A stretch of 64,000 nt of DNA from Candidatus Nitrosopumilus sp. (GCA_029263475.1 JAJCXK010000087.1:30011-94010), one strand, 5' to 3'. Shown: positions 1-10,674, counted from the first letter of the stretch. The notes: generated from the letters alone by a model not told the origin. Numbers and translations are program-made.

Positions 1-655
1 TTACAAGTAATGCCAAATCGGGATCTGCAGCTTTGTTAATTCTGGTCATCTCCTCAAGTAAATCCTGTTCTTCTTTATGACGACCTGCAGTATCTATCAA
101 GATGACATCCAATGGTTGACCGGCAAAATGTTTTAATCCATTTTTTACAATATTGGGAGAATCCTTGTTATTTTCTTCACCATACACCTCCACATTGGAT
201 TTTTCACACATCGTTCTAAGTTGAACCAATGCGCCAGGTCGATAGGTATCAGCACCTACAACGCCTACTTTGTATCCCTGGCGTGTTAAAAATTTGGCAA
301 GCTTTGATGCCACAGTTGTCTTACCACTACCTTGAATTCCAAGTAGAATTATTTTGTTTTGTTTTCCAGGCTTAAAATCAAAATCAGATTCATTTCCAAG
401 TAATTTTGAAAGTTCATCATACAGGATCTTAACAATGTGATCCTTACGTGAAAGTCCAGGAGGAGGAGTCTCATTTAATGCACGTTCTTCCAAGTGTTTT
501 GTAATTTCAAGAACCAGGCGCACATTTACGTCAGACTGTAATAATGCTCTTTGAACATTTTTAGACAATTCCTTGATGAGTTCCTCATCTACACCTGAAG
601 ATTTGACAATTTTTTTGATTGCATCACCCAGACTAGTCTTTAGACCATCAAGCAT
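1..655 (-). CDS. srp54: Signal recognition particle SRP54 GTPase, C-terminal part cut by window edge
   Basis: Reverse-strand translation from ATG at 655: MLDGLKTSLGDAIKKIVKSSGVDEELIKELSKNVQRALLQSDVNVRLVLEI...GIQGSGKTTVASKLAKFL...DTAGRHKEEQDLLEEM; SRP GTPase motifs. Confidence 0.95.
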   Translation of the reverse strand, partial: MLDGLKTSLGDAIKKIVKSSGVDEELIKELSKNVQRALLQSDVNVRLVLEITKHLEERALNETPPPGLSRKDHIVKILYDELSKLLGNESDFDFKPGKQNKIILLGIQGSGKTTVASKLAKFLTRQGYKVGVVGADTYRPGALVQLRTMCEKSNVEVYGEENNKDSPNIVKNGLKHFAGQPLDVILIDTAGRHKEEQDLLEEMTRINKAADPDLALLV

Positions 656-1337
656 TACAATTTAATTTCGCATCCACTATTTCAAACCTTCCTCGGTATC
701 CATCCCAACTTTTTTCAGACTGTATAATTTTAATTGGATTTGTAAAAAGAGGGCAGTCAATTACAAACGTTTCAGCCTCCCCGCCTTCAAAATTTAAATT
801 AAATCCAAATTTTTTAGATAATTGATTCAACACATCTATGTCAGATTTAGAGATCGATTTTCCAAGCCATGAATTATCCAAGCCACCGGATGAAACAGTT
901 GTCATTATAAAATTAAAATTTGAATCTATTAAATCATTCATGTACCGATACGAATCCATCCCCCACAGAGGAGTAAAAGGTATCAAATTTAGATTAGAGC
1001 AAAGAGTTTCAAAAATATCTTTTTGGAAATTACTTTGGATTCCACCATGAACCACTCCTTCAATATCAAATTGCTTTTTTGCTTTTTGCAACAGCAGTTC
1101 CAAAGCAGACAATTCCACATCCAAATCATCAGAACCGGATGAAATTGACAACTGTGGGATTTTCATAGATTCGGATTGTAACTTTGTCCATCGAATATTT
1201 GGATGGTGTAATAGATGACTTTCATCAGATTTTGGAAAAATACTCAAAAGACACACCACATCATGGCCCTGATTTTGTACTTCATAGATGGCAAAAGCAC
1301 TGTCTTTACCACCAGAGAAGAGAGAAGCGAGATTCAT
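648..1337 (-). CDS. Dph6-type diphthine-ammonia ligase / ATP-binding (PP-loop) protein
   Basis: N-terminal SGGKDSAFAIYEV PP-loop and C-terminal GEAETFVIDCPLF motif; overlaps SRP54 start by 8 bp. Confidence 0.85.
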   Translation of the reverse strand: MNLASLFSGGKDSAFAIYEVQNQGHDVVCLLSIFPKSDESHLLHHPNIRWTKLQSESMKIPQLSISSGSDDLDVELSALELLLQKAKKQFDIEGVVHGGIQSNFQKDIFETLCSNLNLIPFTPLWGMDSYRYMNDLIDSNFNFIMTTVSSGGLDNSWLGKSISKSDIDVLNQLSKKFGFNLNFEGGEAETFVIDCPLFTNPIKIIQSEKSWDGYRGRFEIVDAKLNCNA

Positions 1338-1895
1338 TATCTTAAAAATATAGAATTTAACAGATTTTTAAATTAATTGAAATAAAGATGCTTCAACACT
1401 CATAATCATCATCACAGATCAGATGGCTTTTCCGCTCATCATCAGCATCCACGCTAACGCCAAACACACGTGATTTTAATCCTGCGGGCGAAATGTGTTA
1501 ATTCATTGTTTTCATTTTAAAGAAAGCCAAATGAGTTATTGATTTGCATAATGACTAAAAATTATTTGAGATGATTCATGATGATATGAATTACAATTGA
1601 TTGAATCACGAATGAGATTCAGTTAAAAGTTTCAATGACATAATCACAAATACACACCATATCATCGTCATGCTTCTTGGTATACTTGGTCCAAAATTCT
1701 TTAACACATTCAATCATACATACAAACTATTTTCTTATTGCAGTAAAAATATCTAAGTCAGATTAAGCACAACATATGGACTTTATCAATGGAGAAAAAT
1801 AAGAGGATGGGAGGAATTGAACAATTAACAAATTTACATTTTCGGCACATCAGATAACAGGTACAGGGTATTTTCGGTCCCATCAGATGATTTTT

Positions 1896-2807
1896 TTAAC
1901 GTATCTTCTTGTTTACAAAATAAACCAGACCTAGAAGAATAGCTATAACAATGATGTAATTCAGATAACCAAAAAATATCGGAGTATTGCTTATTCCTCC
2001 ACCATAAAGATAGATAACGGATCGGACATCATAATTAGTGATAGTGTAAATCGTTTCTGAGGGCATGTACGGATATACCTCAGGAGTCACCATAATTGAA
2101 CGAGAGAAAAAGACATCATCACCATCCAGGTAAAAAGGCAATCCGTCATTCATATCCTCAAATAATGGATGACCGAGCCCCAAAACATGTCCAATTTCAT
2201 GCGTAATTACCAAATCAATGTCAGAATCCAATTTGTCTCTTGAGACAGGATCTAGATAGAAAATCACAACATCAGAGAATCCATACTGTGATAGCGCAGT
2301 CTCACCCCTTACGACTTCATGGCCTACGGGAGGAATTTGTGCAAACGTTATTGTTGTATCGCACCCAAAATCTGCAAAGTTTGAATTGGCAGGTATCGTT
2401 TTGAATTCAAAGTTCCAAACTCCATCAGTTTTGGCATATCTTTCTAATTCTATCTCCCAATTCAGGATAGCAGATGAAGTTTTTTCAATCATCACGGTAT
2501 TGATGCCGGGGAAAAAAGGATCTGAAAAATCCTGGATACAAAATAGAGGAGATTTATTTAATCTATAATCATGAATGTAGAAATATTTTTCAGAACTAAA
2601 CTCATTGTTACTGGACAATATTCCAAATACTATCACCCCTAACGCAAGACTAATTATTCCTAGAACGACAATTTTCTTCTTTTTATTTTCTTTTTTTCCC
2701 AATTTCCAAGGATGTTTTTCATTATAATTTTCTTTGTCGTTATCCATCCAATTCCAAAAATTGTCATCATCATTAACACCACCATCTTTTGTCCAATCAG
2801 TCAACAA
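1896..2807 (-). CDS. Membrane-anchored matrixin-like zinc metalloprotease
   Basis: HEIGHVLGLGH zinc-binding motif; transmembrane segments near both the N and C terminus. Confidence 0.8.
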   Translation of the reverse strand: MLTDWTKDGGVNDDDNFWNWMDNDKENYNEKHPWKLGKKENKKKKIVVLGIISLALGVIVFGILSSNNEFSSEKYFYIHDYRLNKSPLFCIQDFSDPFFPGINTVMIEKTSSAILNWEIELERYAKTDGVWNFEFKTIPANSNFADFGCDTTITFAQIPPVGHEVVRGETALSQYGFSDVVIFYLDPVSRDKLDSDIDLVITHEIGHVLGLGHPLFEDMNDGLPFYLDGDDVFFSRSIMVTPEVYPYMPSETIYTITNYDVRSVIYLYGGGISNTPIFFGYLNYIIVIAILLGLVYFVNKKIR

Positions 2808-2913
2808 TGAATAGGGACGACATGAAATATAATAAAATTAAGAGCAGATTCAATGACTAAGGACATTACATTATTTAAGAAAATACTAGTACTAGAAAGC
2901 GAAATTGTTGACC

Positions 2914-3324
2914 CTAACTTTTGACACGCATGATTTTGGTTTTATCCATAACAACCCAATACTCAACATTTTGTCCATTTTCTAATTTACCCTTAACTTC
3001 ATCGTCAATCATGCCCACATCCAAAGTCTCAAATGACTCAGAATCCATGATTTGTATCACATCTCCATTGATAGATATTATTTGACCAACTTTTTTGTTT
3101 ATCATTGGAATATGAATTTGCATGCTGACTGGCCCCACATGAGGCCTTTTTTGACCATCAAAAATTCCTTCACCAACAATCCGTGCTTTTGCAGCACCGT
3201 GTTTGCCAGGCTTGGATGTATCATATTCCACAATTCTACAGGGCTCACCACTAGGCTGATCAGAATGAGGCAATAGAATGTAAGAGCCTATTTTCAAGGA
3301 ACCAAGATCAGAGGGTTTACTCAT
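2914..3324 (-). CDS. eif5A: Translation initiation factor 5A
   Basis: TSKPGKHGAAKARIVGEGIFDG hypusination-loop signature. Confidence 0.95.
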   Translation of the reverse strand: MSKPSDLGSLKIGSYILLPHSDQPSGEPCRIVEYDTSKPGKHGAAKARIVGEGIFDGQKRPHVGPVSMQIHIPMINKKVGQIISINGDVIQIMDSESFETLDVGMIDDEVKGKLENGQNVEYWVVMDKTKIMRVKS

Positions 3325-3379
3325 GAAAAACGGTTTTTACTCGAATATTTAACGTTTACACACGCCATAAAAATGAAAA

Positions 3380-3589
3380 ATGATCTTTGCAGAGACAGAT
3401 TTTTCTTCGCAAAATTTATCACAAATAAAAAAGTGTGGACACTTAAAATCCACTACCCAGTTGATAAAAATATTATCAGATAGATTACAAAACAATAGAA
3501 GATACTTCAACCAATGTGAAACTAAAAAATGTGAAAAAGAGTACTTTTCTATTTTATCTGATCTAAAACTGAAAGATTCAGTAGATTAG
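3380..3589 (+). CDS. Hypothetical small Cys-containing protein
   Basis: 69-aa ORF, overlaps the convergent 3549..4214 ORF by 41 bp. Confidence 0.4.
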   Translation: MIFAETDFSSQNLSQIKKCGHLKSTTQLIKILSDRLQNNRRYFNQCETKKCEKEYFSILSDLKLKDSVD

Positions 3590-4214
3590 TCATTTTCAGT
3601 CCTTTTCGATTAATATCACGTCTTGTTTGATCACAATATTTTTTGAGACTTTGATAGCTCTTTTGACTTGCAACTTCAATTACCACAATGTTTGCAGAAT
3701 ATGGAAATGTGAACTTTGCAGGATTCAGGCAAAATGTATTCATGTTACCCATCCAAGCAATCTCAATTTTGTCTCGTTTTAACAAAAGATTTGCAATTTG
3801 TTGCAAGTCTTCACCCCCATCAACATCTTCCAAATAATATACAGAAACAAAATTTGTTTCACCTTGAACTTCTCGTTGAAAGAGATCATCATCCACGTTG
3901 AACATAAAGGATGTTTTGTCCTGATTAAACATGGCAAGATCTTTAGACATTTGATCATTATCTTTGAATTTTGCTAAAAGATAGTGATTCGTAGAATCAG
4001 AAAAATACGGTATGCTTTCATTAGAAAATGTCCCAGTAACAAAAAACAATTTTTTAATATTATTTGAGTTGATCAAATATTCCCTAAGTTTGACAGAATC
4101 GTCAGTGTGTAGATACGGCACACAGACATATCCAGAATAAGAAAGAGACAATTCAGACAATAAAACTAAAAAAATGCCCAGACTATTTATGCATTGAAAA
4201 CGTGCACTAATCAA
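3549..4214 (-). CDS. Hypothetical protein
   Basis: 221-aa ORF filling an intergenic gap; true start may be internal. Confidence 0.55.
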   Translation of the reverse strand: MISARFQCINSLGIFLVLLSELSLSYSGYVCVPYLHTDDSVKLREYLINSNNIKKLFFVTGTFSNESIPYFSDSTNHYLLAKFKDNDQMSKDLAMFNQDKTSFMFNVDDDLFQREVQGETNFVSVYYLEDVDGGEDLQQIANLLLKRDKIEIAWMGNMNTFCLNPAKFTFPYSANIVVIEVASQKSYQSLKKYCDQTRRDINRKGLKMTNLLNLSVLDQIK

Positions 4215-4269
4215 TAATCAGGTGTCATCTACGATGGTTTTTTAATAGCAAAAAACTTTGTTTGTTTGT

Positions 4270-4396
4270 CCCAAGCTAGCTCAGCCTGGTAGAGCTCCCG
4301 GCTGTAGTTGTTGGCTTTAGATGGCTGACGAAAAAACAGCAAATCAGGCATACAGAAACCGGGTTGTCGATGGTTCAATTCCGTCGCTTGGGACCA
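4270..4396 (+). tRNA. tRNA-Tyr(GTA) with an intron of roughly 45-48 nt after the anticodon; CCA encoded
   Basis: CCCAAGC...GCTTGGG acceptor with C1-G72 pair (archaeal Tyr identity), anticodon stem CCCGG/CCGGG with loop CTGTAG + intron, T-arm GGTTCAATTCC, genomic CCA at 4394-4396. Confidence 0.9.
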
Positions 4397-4486
4397 CAAA
4401 ATTTTATTCTAAAATAATTTAAAAATAATAAAAAGATAGACTAGTTTAAGAAAACAAAGATGAAATCTTAAATAAGAAATTATTGC

Positions 4487-4678
4487 CTATGCTGATTTTT
4501 TAACTTTTTGAGCTGCTGGTCCTTTTTGACCTTCGCCTACTTCAAACTCGACTTTATCGCCTTCGTTGATGAATCCGTCAACATCTGATTTATGAACAAA
4601 CAGATCGTCTCCACCTTCTCTCTCGATAAAACCAAAGCCCTTAGTACGGTTAAACCATTTTACGGTGCCTTGTTCCAT
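4487..4678 (-). CDS. Cold-shock domain protein
   Basis: [39 protein letters not shown]1 motif. Start trimmed from the ORF track. Confidence 0.93.
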   Translation of the reverse strand: MEQGTVKWFNRTKGFGFIEREGGDDLFVHKSDVDGFINEGDKVEFEVGEGQKGPAAQKVKKSA

Positions 4679-4752
4679 TTCAATTTCAAACCAATAACTC
4701 GCTATATTAACCAAAGCAATTTACTATAAGATAATTTTATTAAAAAATAATG

Positions 4753-5064
4753 CTAGAAATCTCTAGTGATGTGTTCATTATCCTTTAACCACTGTACTTG
4801 AGGAAGAGTAAACCTCCAAACAATGTCACCACGCTCCTGCTCTTTAAAATCCCAAGGCGCGATAATCACAATATCATTATCTCTAATCCAAACCCGTCTC
4901 TTCAATTTTCCCCTAATTCTGCCTCTTCGAGTGACATTATCAGCACACTTGATCATTACATTTTCACCACCCATCATTTTCAATACACGACCAAAAAGTT
5001 CACCCTCCTCAGGCAATCGAATTTCTTTAAGGGCACTTTCATTTTTTACTTGACGCTTACCCAT
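4753..5064 (-). CDS. eif1A: Translation initiation factor 1A
   Basis: MGKRQVKNESALKEIRLPEEGELFGRVLKMMGGENVMIKCADNVTRRGRIRGKLKRRVWI; start trimmed to MGKRQ. Confidence 0.93.
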   Translation of the reverse strand: MGKRQVKNESALKEIRLPEEGELFGRVLKMMGGENVMIKCADNVTRRGRIRGKLKRRVWIRDNDIVIIAPWDFKEQERGDIVWRFTLPQVQWLKDNEHITRDF

Positions 5065-5141
5065 AGGGCTTTTTCCGATAATGAGCATATAACTTGTAGG
5101 GTTTTTCAAAAAATAGAATTGATAGGAAATATCATACATGG

Positions 5142-5744
5142 ATGATTCAATCCACAAGTGTGGAAAAAAATGTGGAATTCGAATGCATAAAGGATTGTTC
5201 TCAGTGTTGTATAGAAAGAGAATATTACCCAAGCAAAAAGTACGGCAAGATAGGAGTGCTGATACTTCCAGAAGAAAAAGAAAGAATTGAAAGATTGGCG
5301 GAAAAAAAGGGATTAACAATTAAAATCTTACCACGAATAGGCACATCTAGAAAAAAAGGTTCTACCCCTGAAAAAATTCTAGCATACCAGTTAATGGGAT
5401 CTGAGAAAAATGGAAATACATGTCCATTTCTAGATACAGAAGGAACAGACAAGTCACCACATGGAGGATTCCCATGTAAAATTTACAAAGAGAGACCACT
5501 TGCATGTATGGCATATCCGCTAATTGAATCAGAACCCATCATACTTGATCAGAAATGTAAGTTTTGCAAAGAGCATGGAAATACAGATCAAAATTTAAAT
5601 TCAGAAATGGAGTCACTTTTAAAAATTAAAGAAAAAATGATCCCAGATGCATCTTGCATCTGGAGATTTGCCACAAACATAGGTGAAACAGAAGATAAGA
5701 AAGTCATGGAATCAGGATGGATTTTGGAAGATTGGAATAAATGA
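5142..5744 (+). CDS. YkgJ-type Cys-cluster (Fe-S/Zn) protein
   Basis: CIKDCSQCC ... FPCKIYKERPLACMAYPL ... CKFCKEH cysteine pattern. Confidence 0.75.
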   Translation: MIQSTSVEKNVEFECIKDCSQCCIEREYYPSKKYGKIGVLILPEEKERIERLAEKKGLTIKILPRIGTSRKKGSTPEKILAYQLMGSEKNGNTCPFLDTEGTDKSPHGGFPCKIYKERPLACMAYPLIESEPIILDQKCKFCKEHGNTDQNLNSEMESLLKIKEKMIPDASCIWRFATNIGETEDKKVMESGWILEDWNK

Positions 5745-6078
5745 GATGCATCTTCGTCAACATTAAATAAAATATGTTAAGTCTGTAATATTCATAGTTT
5801 ATGTTATTTAATCAGATGTTTAGAATTTTGAACACTCGTAGACATTCTAGTTTTACGTATTAATTTTGAGATATTTTTTCTTATAGTTTTTCGTTAATTT
5901 AACAACATGCAGTGAAATTGATTTAAAACATTCATAGTCTAATGGAATTCAAACAAGTTAGAAATTTTGAATAGAGAACATCATTTATTTTGTATACGAA
6001 AACACAGACATTCAAGTCAAGTGATTATTCAATAATAAACTGATTTTTACATTGACCTGTTTCTGGACAAAAAAACAA

Positions 6079-7146
6079 TCAGGGATTAATTACAGCACGG
6101 CCAATTATTTTTCTCGTCTTGAGATCTTCAAGCGCCGCATTGGTTTCGTCAAGGGAATATCTTTTAGAAATTACAGGATTTATGACACCTTTTCTAGCAA
6201 GAGCAAGCAACTCAACCATATCATCATAGTTTCCAGTGTATGCACCTTGAATTATAATTGATTTTAACGGAATCGTTACAAGAGACAATTCAAAAGAACC
6301 TCCAAACAGACCTACGAGAACCAAATTTCCCCTCTTTCGAAGAATTGCAAAGTCAAGTTTTGCAGTGGGTGGAGCATTTACAAAGTCAACCACACTATCT
6401 GCACCTTTGTTATTACAAATAGACATAATTTTTTGAGCTGTCTCAGGATCTTTGGAATTAATTGTATAATCAGCACCCATTTTCTTTGCAATTTCTAATT
6501 TTTGATCATCTAAATCAACACAAATGATTTTGGCATCAGTAATGGCACTTGCAATCTGCACCCCCATCAATCCCAAACCACCAGCACCCACAATCACAAT
6601 GAATTCTGGAGTATTTTGGTTTGCTTTTTTGATGGCAGTGTAAGCTGTAAGTCCAGAACAAGCAAGAGAAGTAGCAACGTCAGGATCAACACCGTCGAGT
6701 TTTGCCAAATATTTGGAATTAGGAATTAAAGCATAATCAGAATAACCGCCATCTTGAAAAACACCCATTGATCTTGGAGCATCACATAGATTCTCATTTC
6801 CCACTTTACATGCAGGACATTCTCCACATCCGATCCATGGAAAGACCAAGACATCATCTCCTTTTGAGATATTAGAAACAGAAGAAGCAATATTCTCCAC
6901 AGTACCAACAATTTCATGTCCAGGAGTAACAGGATATTTCACTCCCCTGTCAGTGACTTTCATGAATTTGCCATCACCTAAATCATATCCTCCTTCCCAC
7001 AAGTGTAAATCACTGTGACAAACACCGACGGATTTTACTTTGACTAAAACTTGCGAACCTTCAGGAGTAGGAGTCACAGATTCGGACAACGTAAGAGGCT
7101 CATTTGGAGATGTAATCCGAGATGATTTCATAATGTAGTTCTTCAA
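6079..7146 (-). CDS. Zinc-binding alcohol dehydrogenase (MDR family)
   Basis: GVCHSDLHLWEG, GHEIVGTV, CGECPACKVGNENLC, GAGGLGLMGVQ. Confidence 0.92.
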   Translation of the reverse strand: MKNYIMKSSRITSPNEPLTLSESVTPTPEGSQVLVKVKSVGVCHSDLHLWEGGYDLGDGKFMKVTDRGVKYPVTPGHEIVGTVENIASSVSNISKGDDVLVFPWIGCGECPACKVGNENLCDAPRSMGVFQDGGYSDYALIPNSKYLAKLDGVDPDVATSLACSGLTAYTAIKKANQNTPEFIVIVGAGGLGLMGVQIASAITDAKIICVDLDDQKLEIAKKMGADYTINSKDPETAQKIMSICNNKGADSVVDFVNAPPTAKLDFAILRKRGNLVLVGLFGGSFELSLVTIPLKSIIIQGAYTGNYDDMVELLALARKGVINPVISKRYSLDETNAALEDLKTRKIIGRAVINP

Positions 7147-7162
7147 ATAAACAATATAAGAG

Positions 7163-7903
7163 TTGACTGGAAATGAGAAAAAAATAGAGCCATTAGATAT
7201 TATTATGCAGACAGAGAGTCATTATGTGAGTGAAGCCCAAACTCCAGATAGTATTTCTCAAGAACCAGTAAACATTCTATTTAGTCCGTCATCAGTGATT
7301 AAAAAAGATGTTTGGGATATTGACCTAATTCAAATTTTAAATCTATTAATTAAAATTCTTGAAAAAACGGGCAAAAAAGATCTCAAAGTAGCAGGAATGG
7401 CAGCATTGTCTTCATCATTAATCTACAGAATGAAAGTGGAGAGTATTTTTGCATTACAAAAAGCAGCGATGGAGAAAAAACCAATGCATCAAAGAACAGA
7501 TGTAGATATCGAGCTTATCGACATTCCATACAGACACGAATCCACATATCCAGTTTCGTTAGATGATTTGTTAGGCTTGCTACAAAATCTTATCGGTACA
7601 ATTGCAAACCCCCAATCAAGACGAAATAAGCAATTACAGATAGAGCCAATTGAAGCACCAGATTTTCAGGAATTTTTTATTTCACTCGAGAGTATAATTG
7701 GCAAATATGAAGACTTGATAATGAAAAAAATTGGACCCACAGGATTTGGACTATTACAAGACATCATATTTGATCTAGATCAAGTAGATTCAATCAGATG
7801 TTTCTTTGCAGCATTGTTTTTAGCCAGAGATCAAAAGGTAGACCTAGAACAAGTTGAGGATAACATCAAAATCACAATAATGAAAGAAGAGATATCAAAT
7901 TGA
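7163..7903 (+). CDS. scpA: Segregation and condensation protein ScpA-like
   Basis: DVWDIDLIQILNLLIKILEKTGKKDLKVAGMAALSSSLIYRMKVESIFAL kleisin-like N terminus; followed directly by ScpB. Confidence 0.8.
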   Translation: MTGNEKKIEPLDIIMQTESHYVSEAQTPDSISQEPVNILFSPSSVIKKDVWDIDLIQILNLLIKILEKTGKKDLKVAGMAALSSSLIYRMKVESIFALQKAAMEKKPMHQRTDVDIELIDIPYRHESTYPVSLDDLLGLLQNLIGTIANPQSRRNKQLQIEPIEAPDFQEFFISLESIIGKYEDLIMKKIGPTGFGLLQDIIFDLDQVDSIRCFFAALFLARDQKVDLEQVEDNIKITIMKEEISN

Positions 7904-7956
7904 TTAGAAATGAAGAAGTCATTTCTTCAACAATAGCCTAGAGGATAGAACGGTAA

Positions 7957-8496
7957 TTGGCTAAAATAAACAATTTGGATGAGGCAACAGCGAGAATTGA
8001 AGCTGCGCTATACTCATCAGGTAGACCATTAAGAATTGAGAGTATCGTAAGGGCATCGGGAACCGAATCAAGGACAAAAACATTGCAATTACTAGAAAGC
8101 GTTATGAAAAAAACAAAGACGGCGTTTAAAGCATTGGAGATAGTAAAACTTCCAGACGAATCATATGTAATGCAGTTAAAACCAGAATATAGCTCCACAG
8201 TCAAAAGATATGCTTCAAAACCCGTTCTTCCAAATGCCACGCTGAAGACATTGTCATATATTGCATACATGCAGCCCATTTCATCCAAGCAGCTTGTTGA
8301 GACAAGGGGTTCTGGAGTATACTCACATCTAAAAGAATTACGACAATTGGATTACATTAGTCATCAAAATGTTGGACGAATGAAAATATACACGACCACT
8401 GAAAAATTCCAAAAATATTTTGGCATACAAGGAGATGTTGAGGATCTTAAACAAAGACTATTCTCCAAAGTTAGAAAAACTGCCAGTGCCAAATAA
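7957..8496 (+). CDS. scpB: Segregation and condensation protein ScpB-like
   Basis: TTG start; tandem winged-helix content (ATARIEAALYSSGRPLRIESIVRASG...LKTLSYIAYMQPISSKQLVETRGSGVYSHLKEL). Confidence 0.85.
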   Translation: MAKINNLDEATARIEAALYSSGRPLRIESIVRASGTESRTKTLQLLESVMKKTKTAFKALEIVKLPDESYVMQLKPEYSSTVKRYASKPVLPNATLKTLSYIAYMQPISSKQLVETRGSGVYSHLKELRQLDYISHQNVGRMKIYTTTEKFQKYFGIQGDVEDLKQRLFSKVRKTASAK

Positions 8497-8602
8497 ACTA
8501 CATCTGCTTCAAAATTATTACAAAACCAAGTAACGGGAATAATTATTATCTGTGACTAACTTCTGCGTTTTGTATAAATTAGAGTGATTCAGACATGAAT
8601 TT

Positions 8603-8986
8603 GTGAGAAAATCAGTAGAGAATTTAGCAACAAGCAAAATTACCGGAGGAAGAAGATCCCCACTCAGAACTAGGAGAAAATATGAAAATGACAGATATCC
8701 AAATGAGCCAGTAAATGGTTCTCAGATCACCATCACCAGAAGAGTTCGTGGAAATAATTACAAAACAGCTCTGAAATCAATTGATTTTGTTAATTTAGCA
8801 ACAGGTGAAAGCAAAGTTAAGAAATCAAAAATCATCAAAGTGATAGAAAATACTACAAATAACGATTACAAAAGACGTGGCATTATTACAAAAGGTGCAA
8901 TTCTTGAAACACAAGAAGGAAAATGCAGAGTGATTTCAAAACCAGGGCAAAACGGCATAGTTAATGCAATTTTACTAAAGGAATAA
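8603..8986 (+). CDS. rps8e: 30S ribosomal protein S8e
   Basis: KITGGRRSPLRTRRKYE...RGIITKGAILETQEGKCRVISKPGQNGIVNAIL. Confidence 0.93.
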   Translation: MRKSVENLATSKITGGRRSPLRTRRKYENDRYPNEPVNGSQITITRRVRGNNYKTALKSIDFVNLATGESKVKKSKIIKVIENTTNNDYKRRGIITKGAILETQEGKCRVISKPGQNGIVNAILLKE

Positions 8987-8987
8987 A

Positions 8988-9287
8988 ATGAAAGATTACG
9001 AGCACATCGTAATCTGGTTGGATTATTTCAACAAAAATTTAAAAAAATCCAAAGGCAGGAAGTTAGGGTTGCAAAAGAGTGTCTTTGATCCTTCACTAAA
9101 AGAACTAATCGATGCCACAAAAACGGCAGGTTATGAAATCACAGAATCTGATGACAAGGTTCGATTTCCCAAAAGACCGTTTGTAAGATCTGGATACGTC
9201 ATTGTTCCAAAAGGATCATCCAAGACGAAAATTCTCAACAAAATTTCAGAAAAACTAGTGTTAAAAAGATCCAAGCAAACAAAATAA
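8988..9287 (+). CDS. srp19: Signal recognition particle SRP19
   Basis: IVIWLDYFNKNLKKSKGRKLGLQKSVFDPSLKELIDATKTAGYE. Confidence 0.88.
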   Translation: MKDYEHIVIWLDYFNKNLKKSKGRKLGLQKSVFDPSLKELIDATKTAGYEITESDDKVRFPKRPFVRSGYVIVPKGSSKTKILNKISEKLVLKRSKQTK

Positions 9288-9360
9288 AATCAAATCTAGC
9301 TCTTAGCTAAAGTAAAATTGACAGGAGTCTATGATAAGAATACGATCCTTAGCATTGTAA

Positions 9361-9630
9361 TTGCAGGAGGTAGGCGAAATAATGCATCTAGCCGGTAGTG
9401 GCAGAGTGATCATTCAACTATCAAAAGAATTGGTTGAGGGACAGATACTCTGTGACGAAAAGGGAACTAGAGTTGCAAAAATAAATGAAATGATAGGTCC
9501 AGTAAGCAGGCCATTTGCATCAGCAACGCCATTAACAAACAACATCAAAAAATATATCGGCAAAAGTATTTTCGCTTCAGAAGAAACCCCCATCAATAAA
9601 CCAAAAAAATTTAGGAGAAATAAAAAATGA
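9361..9630 (+). CDS. gar1: H/ACA RNP protein Gar1-like
   Basis: GTRVAKINEMIGPVSRPFASATPL Gar1/Naf1 fold motif; basic C terminus; TTG start; overlaps TFB start by 4 bp. Confidence 0.85.
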   Translation: MQEVGEIMHLAGSGRVIIQLSKELVEGQILCDEKGTRVAKINEMIGPVSRPFASATPLTNNIKKYIGKSIFASEETPINKPKKFRRNKK

Positions 9631-10580
9631 ACATACTAGAAAAACAAAACTGTCCTGAATGCAAATCCACACTAGTGGACGACATACAGAACGGTGAAAT
9701 AATTTGCTCTGGTTGCGGCGTTGTCGTCGATGATCAGATTGCAAATTGTGGTCCAGAAACAATAAGCTCAAATTTTGAGGACAAAATGAAGCTTGCAAGA
9801 GCAACCGGACAAACAACATATTCCCAACATGACTTGGGAATAACAACTGAAATTTCAATCAGTGCGAAAGACTTTAGCGGAAAAACAATTAACCATGAAG
9901 TCGCAAACCAGATGCACAATCTCAGGAAATGGCAACAACGAGTACGTGTTTCCTCACCAAGAGAGAGAAGACTTGCTAATGATTTAACAAAAATGGGTGA
10001 AGCATGCGATGGTCTCAATCTTTCAAAGAACGTATTGGAAACTGCTTCAATGATATACAGGAACCTGGATGATCATGTGGATGTAAAGGGAAAATCAGTG
10101 GTTAGCATTACAGCAGCTACAATTTACATGGCATGCAAACAATGTGACGTGGTAAGATCGTTAGAAGAAATCTGTCGAGGGATTTGTCCGGCAAAAGATG
10201 TAAAAACAAAAACAAAGCTTGCAGCAAAATACTATAGGACCATGGTAATGGAAATGGGACAAACACATGCCCCCATTGTAACCATGGACAAATACATCTC
10301 AAAGATAGCAAATATGACACAAACTGAGGTCAGAGTTGAAAGACTAGCCTTGGAGATTGCTGAAAAAACCAAAGATAGCAATATTGCCGATGGAAAGGCT
10401 CCAAATGGAATTGCTGCAGCATATTTGTATGTGTCATCCGTTCTTCTCGGACAAAACGTTCTACAAAGAGACGTTTCCAATGTCGCAGGAGTCACAGAAG
10501 TCACTATCAGAAACAGATGCAAAGACATCCTAACATCCTACAAACTCAAAATTACCTTAAGACCATCTCTGGCCAACTAA
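9627..10580 (+). CDS. tfb: Transcription initiation factor IIB (TFB)
   Basis: CPECKSTLVDDIQNGEIICSGCGVVVDDQ zinc ribbon plus two cyclin-like repeats. Confidence 0.95.
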   Translation: MNILEKQNCPECKSTLVDDIQNGEIICSGCGVVVDDQIANCGPETISSNFEDKMKLARATGQTTYSQHDLGITTEISISAKDFSGKTINHEVANQMHNLRKWQQRVRVSSPRERRLANDLTKMGEACDGLNLSKNVLETASMIYRNLDDHVDVKGKSVVSITAATIYMACKQCDVVRSLEEICRGICPAKDVKTKTKLAAKYYRTMVMEMGQTHAPIVTMDKYISKIANMTQTEVRVERLALEIAEKTKDSNIADGKAPNGIAAAYLYVSSVLLGQNVLQRDVSNVAGVTEVTIRNRCKDILTSYKLKITLRPSLAN

Positions 10581-10674
10581 CCAAACATCCTTTTTTCATT
10601 TTATTATCTAAAAATCCCATTAGGATTAGCTAAATTTCGTCGGTATTATATAGAGAAACAAAATTAACCGCAAT

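Noticed and set aside
1619-1717. 32-aa minus-strand ORF MIECVKEFWTKYTKKHDDDMVCICDYVIETFN
   Set aside because: Too short and without a diagnostic motif; only conservation data could support it.
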